Shown here piece by piece: positions 32,211 through 35,467 of a stretch of DNA of 35,467 nt (its first letter is position 1; each line of letters begins with the position of its first letter). This stretch comes from Glomus cerebriforme (lineage: Eukaryota; Glomeromycota; Glomeromycetes; Glomerales; Glomeraceae): NCBI GenBank assembly GCA_003550305.1, contig QKYT01000417.1, positions 69,360 to 104,826 on the forward strand. Reading direction: 5' to 3'. Under the pieces are notes generated by a model that saw only the letters and a program-made list of their open reading frames with translations, searched no databases and was not told where the DNA came from. The position numbers and the translations under genes are program-made.

Positions 32211-33788
32211 CTAATCAGCAGTAATAGCATTTGCTTGAATATCATTTTCCAGATTGGCTTCTTGCTCGTTCATTTTACTCTCCTCAAGCCTCAAGTTGCG
32301 TTTAGTCTTTTCAGTTTTCTCTTTGAGCTTGATGGCGAGGTCCTCAATTATGGCATAACTCTGGTCACGATTAGGGCTCTCTTTCAAATATTCCACCAAA
32401 TCATGATGATTTACTTCTATCTGACTCTTGTATCCATGACAGGTCACACGCTAAAATATAAATCATTTAATATCAATGTATACTATAGAATGTAGATGAT
32501 AAATACTGATAAATTAGCTTACCACCGCAATCCACTTGGCATATACCTTGATAGCTTCGCGCTTGAATGGAAGACTCTGATACATATTTTGTCGCTTATC
32601 TTCGTCATATTTTTCAAGACCATTTGTAATTTTTTGACGAAATTTCTCAGTTGAAAGTTGTTTACAGTGCAAGTACATTTTTTCCCAGAATATCCGTGCA
32701 GTTTCCATTATTCCTTCAATATTATTGAGAGCAGAGATCGCATGGTGCAAGGAATTAACGACAGTATCTAACAAAACTGTTTGGTCTTTGCATTCTCCTA
32801 TCATAAAAGCAAAGGTGGCAATTTTTTCATTAGCTTCGCGACGTGATTCGATTTGGCGTCGTCGATCTTCAATTAACTTTTTTTTTTCTGGCAATTAAAC
32901 GTTATATAATTGAGAGGAGTTATAAATAATTTTTTTTTAAAACTAGTTTGAAACACTATAATACCAACCTTCTCGATCTTTATCAGCTTGTTCATTGGCA
33001 TTTTTGGCTATCTTACTGAAAGGTAAGAAAGGAATAATTGCATCAACAATCGTCCAATTAGCGGCTGACTTCTCTAATTTTTCAATTTTTGTAGTAACGT
33101 TGTTGATTTTGGTATCCAATTTATTTAGTTCATTTTGAACATTATCCTTATTTTTCTTCCATTCTGCCTCTTTTGATGTGTATTCTTTTCTATTTTTATC
33201 AGCCTTTTCCTTGTTCTCGTTATCCTCTCCTTTTTGTTTGTTTGCTGCATTGGAAACTTTCTGAACTTCTTTGCAAGCATTACTTGCATCTTGTTTCAGC
33301 CTCTCTGACGTATTTAGCATTTCCTTGGCTATCTCTTCAATGCTGGCAAGCGTGATAAGTGCTTCATCTTCAAAAGAAGAAACCAGATATTCGTACACTG
33401 TTTTCAGAGTTTCCGCCACTTCAGCAGAAGCTTTCTCAAATGAATGGATTGCCAATGATGTGTCACCGACTAATCGGGTGATGATGCGACCGATATCACG
33501 AATCTTTAATTGAAAAATATGGAAAATGAAACTTAAAGTTATATATAGGAAATAAAATTAAATTAATACCTGAATTTGAATCTGATAACGATCGACAGCT
33601 CCATTTTCTGCGAGACGAATAAGCATACCAAGTTGGGTAAAATCTGAAACGAGATTTTGAAGGTCTATATCTTTATTAATTACCGAACATTCTGCCTTGA
33701 TCAATTGGCTTTCTGGGTCAGGAAGTTCAAGTAAATCAAAGGTTTCAGACTTGTTGCTAGTGACAATTTTAACTTGTGTTTCTGACAT
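32211..33788 (-). CDS. Coiled coil / hydrophobic segment protein, 4 exons, 452 aa
   Basis: Exons 33788-33570, 33503-32969, 32887-32523 and 32450-32211 join in frame (452 codons plus stop). There is no signal peptide. Residues 1-110 are helical; about 120-215 form a long charged coiled coil. A short hydrophobic segment, TIVDAIIPFLPFSKIAKNA (224-242), is followed by a second coiled coil (EDRRRQIESRREANEK) and a helical C-terminal domain ending in a Glu/Lys-rich helix. This helix / coiled coil / apolar hairpin / coiled coil layout is typical of alpha-helical pore-forming proteins (ClyA, Hbl/Nhe, XaxAB/YaxAB types), but it could also be an intracellular membrane-binding coiled-coil protein. It is divergent from, and resembles in layout and C-terminal helices (YAKWIA versus YSNWID), the neighbour at 34134. 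Function unproven. Confidence 0.75.
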
Positions 33789-34133
33789 CGTTATTGCAAA
33801 AAGTTGAAATTCTTTAAAATTGGAAATTGACTGCTGATGTGAGGCTTTTTTTATATATCCCGTCGTACATGATCAGGTTGAAAATTTTAAGAGAACTTTG
33901 ATTATATAATATAATTTGAAGAATTTAAGTATTGTTTACTTAATAATTTATTAACACATCATGTGATTATTAGGCTGAGAGAAATAAAATAATTTGCTTA
34001 TTAATCTTACTAATCACAAAAACAATATCCTTAATTTGCTAATTTGGAATGGACCTTTATCGTTATTTTGGGAAAAAAAAATTGTCAAATATATTAAGAG
34101 AAAAAAAAAAAAAAAATTACTAGTAGTCGAGGA
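33789..34133. promoter_or_regulatory. Shared divergent upstream region of the coiled-coil pair
   Basis: A 345-bp AT-rich interval separates the ATGs of two head-to-head genes, so their promoters must lie in or overlap it; a long A-run at 34102-34116 precedes the plus gene. No specific box is recognised. Coordinated expression is inference. Confidence 0.45.
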
Positions 34134-35096
34134 ATGGAAGAAGCAAACAATCTTCTTGTTTTATTCGAGAAAGCTGTTATCGCAAAAACTTCTCCAGGGG
34201 AGACCCATAAACTCGTTTTAAAATCACGAGATGTCATCGGTCAGCAGCGCAAGTTTGCGATTGAGTGTCAGGAACGTTGTAAGCAATTGGAAGAATTATA
34301 TGTTAAGCGTGATAAAAAACTCATACAAGAAAAATATCAAGCTGAAAAAGATGCCGAACAACTCAAAATGCAGTGTGATGGAATCAGAAAAGAAATTGCG
34401 AGTAAACACGCACGACGTAATACCATGATGGCAGAAAAAAGGGAACTTGAGAATAGAATTAATAATTACCGTCACGAAAAAGAACAAGCAGAAATAAGAA
34501 GAAATAATGCCGTTTGGTTTTACCTTATACCCGTTGCTGGTCTCATTGTAGCTCCAATTGTGGCAGCTGTCAACGATGCGGATGTTCATCGTTTCAATGA
34601 TAGAATTAATTCACTCCACTGCGAAATGAATAATCTAGAGAGTGAGATCAACCGAAATCAACACAATCTCTCAGACCTCGAAAACAAAATCAACTTAAAG
34701 AATAATCAAATCAATTCGACTACTCAAAAAATCAAAAATACACAAAATAAAATGAGAGAAATGAGACAAATCGTCGCATTTTGTGTGCAGGCATGTAATG
34801 TGTGGAAGGAGTTGGACACCGATGGTAGGCATCTTGAAATTAAGGCGTCTACATTTGCCAACGTTCTTCAAAAATACACCAATACGGAAAGTCAGTCCTT
34901 AAAGTTTTTCCGTTCTCGCGCTTTTACCAATTCGGCTACATCGTTTTACTCTAATTGGATCGATTTTACGAAAGCAATTCAGGATAAAAGTGATAACGGT
35001 TTGCAGTTTAAGTGCGAGCGTTGCAGCCAGGAATATAACGGACTTCCTTTCACGAAACATGAACTGATCATTTGTGAAAATTGTTATCAACGTTGA
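34134..35096 (+). CDS. Coiled coil / hydrophobic hairpin protein with C-terminal zinc-ribbon-like motif, 320 aa
   Basis: A single exon. The ATG at 34134 is the first in frame after an A-run and stop-rich leader. Helical N-terminus; coiled coil at about 45-125; hydrophobic segment VWFYLIPVAGLIVAPIVAAV (127-146), long enough for one span or a tight hairpin; second coiled coil (about 150-212, periodic Asn/Leu); helical region with CNVWKELDTDGRHLE (221-235) and FYSNWIDF (271-278). It ends with CERC (294-297) and CENC (314-317), a zinc-ribbon-like pair at the very C-terminus. No signal peptide. The central layout matches that of alpha-helical pore-forming proteins and parallels the divergent neighbour, suggesting paralogy or a two-component pair (inference). 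Alternatively it is a cytoplasmic membrane-remodelling coiled-coil protein. An AATAAA lies just after the stop. Confidence 0.8.
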   Translation: MEEANNLLVLFEKAVIAKTSPGETHKLVLKSRDVIGQQRKFAIECQERCKQLEELYVKRDKKLIQEKYQAEKDAEQLKMQCDGIRKEIASKHARRNTMMAEKRELENRINNYRHEKEQAEIRRNNAVWFYLIPVAGLIVAPIVAAVNDADVHRFNDRINSLHCEMNNLESEINRNQHNLSDLENKINLKNNQINSTTQKIKNTQNKMREMRQIVAFCVQACNVWKELDTDGRHLEIKASTFANVLQKYTNTESQSLKFFRSRAFTNSATSFYSNWIDFTKAIQDKSDNGLQFKCERCSQEYNGLPFTKHELIICENCYQR

Positions 35097-35106
35097 AATT
35101 ATTATT

Positions 35107-35112
35107 AATAAA
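35107..35112 (+). terminator. Poly(A) signal candidate
   Basis: AATAAA 11 bases after the stop codon of the 320-aa gene. Such hexamers are common by chance in this AT-rich DNA, so support is positional only. Confidence 0.35.
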
Positions 35113-35467
35113 GTTGGTATTCTTTTCTCAGCAGAAATTAATTTATCATACAAAATTCACGCAACGACCATATATATATATATATTTATTGAGAACGAAA
35201 ATTCATTGATCTTTAATTGCTTGTAAATTTTTTTTTTTTTCAGAGAATAAATATAAACTTGTGTTATTCATAATCATGATCTTATAAATTTCTTGATAAT
35301 ACTATATATAATATTCTCGAGAGGATTAATAACAACTCATAAAATTTCTTGGAAGTAAATTCTGATTGCGTTTCTAATACCCTGTTAATATAAAAAAGTT
35401 ATGTTATTTCACGTAGCAATCGTAATAAACAAAATTGAATTGTCAATATTATCGAACTTTAATCAAA
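35113..35467. other. Trailing AT-rich flank
   Basis: Contains a short TA dinucleotide run near 35171-35185 and a T-run at 35228-35240. No gene is seen up to the window edge. Confidence 0.5.

Noticed and set aside
32190..32495. 101-aa plus ORF over the 3' exon of the minus coiled-coil gene
   Set aside because: Antisense shadow; the minus exon joins in frame to three upstream exons.

Overview
The window looks like nuclear DNA of an arbuscular mycorrhizal fungus (Glomeromycotina, Rhizophagus-like). The evidence is the very AT-rich background, many short GT-AG introns of about 60-100 nt, tyrosine-kinase-like (TKL) kinases with the WCxxC...NWTSG...EWIPY signature familiar from the expanded Rhizophagus kinase families, and long AT-rich gaps with decayed repeats. 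The species call is an inference from memory of these families; no search was run.

Layout. 1-2030 (minus): a decayed retroelement-type ORF with an RRM-like domain, ending in a genomic poly-T (poly-A on its own strand). 2041-5155: a gene-poor stretch with a hairpin repeat and a decayed gene fragment. 5156-13157 (plus): a complete GCN2 eIF2-alpha kinase. I rebuilt it as 39 exons in one frame (1668 aa), with a 6-nt micro-exon and two GC-AG introns. 13560-18325 (plus): a Sen1/senataxin-like SF1 helicase, 7 exons, 1407 aa, whose Walker B glutamate is replaced by asparagine. 19435-20553 (minus): a small TKL pseudokinase. 21567-23799 (minus): a low-complexity, coiled-coil protein with an 84-bp internal duplication. 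26011-29772 (plus): a membrane-anchored kinase with a multi-pass N-terminus and a C-terminal tail encoded by a tandem array of duplicated exon pairs. 32211-33788 (minus) and 34134-35096 (plus): a divergent pair of proteins with coiled coil / hydrophobic segment / coiled coil architecture, reminiscent of alpha-helical pore-forming proteins.

The genes are separate eukaryotic transcription units and do not form an operon. GCN2 (amino-acid starvation sensing) and the Sen1-like helicase (RNA/transcription) are housekeeping-type neighbours. The right half is accessory: lineage-expanded kinases, repeats, mobile elements and the divergent pair.

The most unusual structures are: (1) the kinase tail built from four tandem copies of a two-exon module, every internal exon symmetric in phase 1, with a nested mobile element and an 86-bp palindrome in one intron and a contiguous, less-split version of the module at the array start; (2) the divergent coiled-coil pair; (3) the Sen1-like helicase lacking the catalytic Walker B glutamate.
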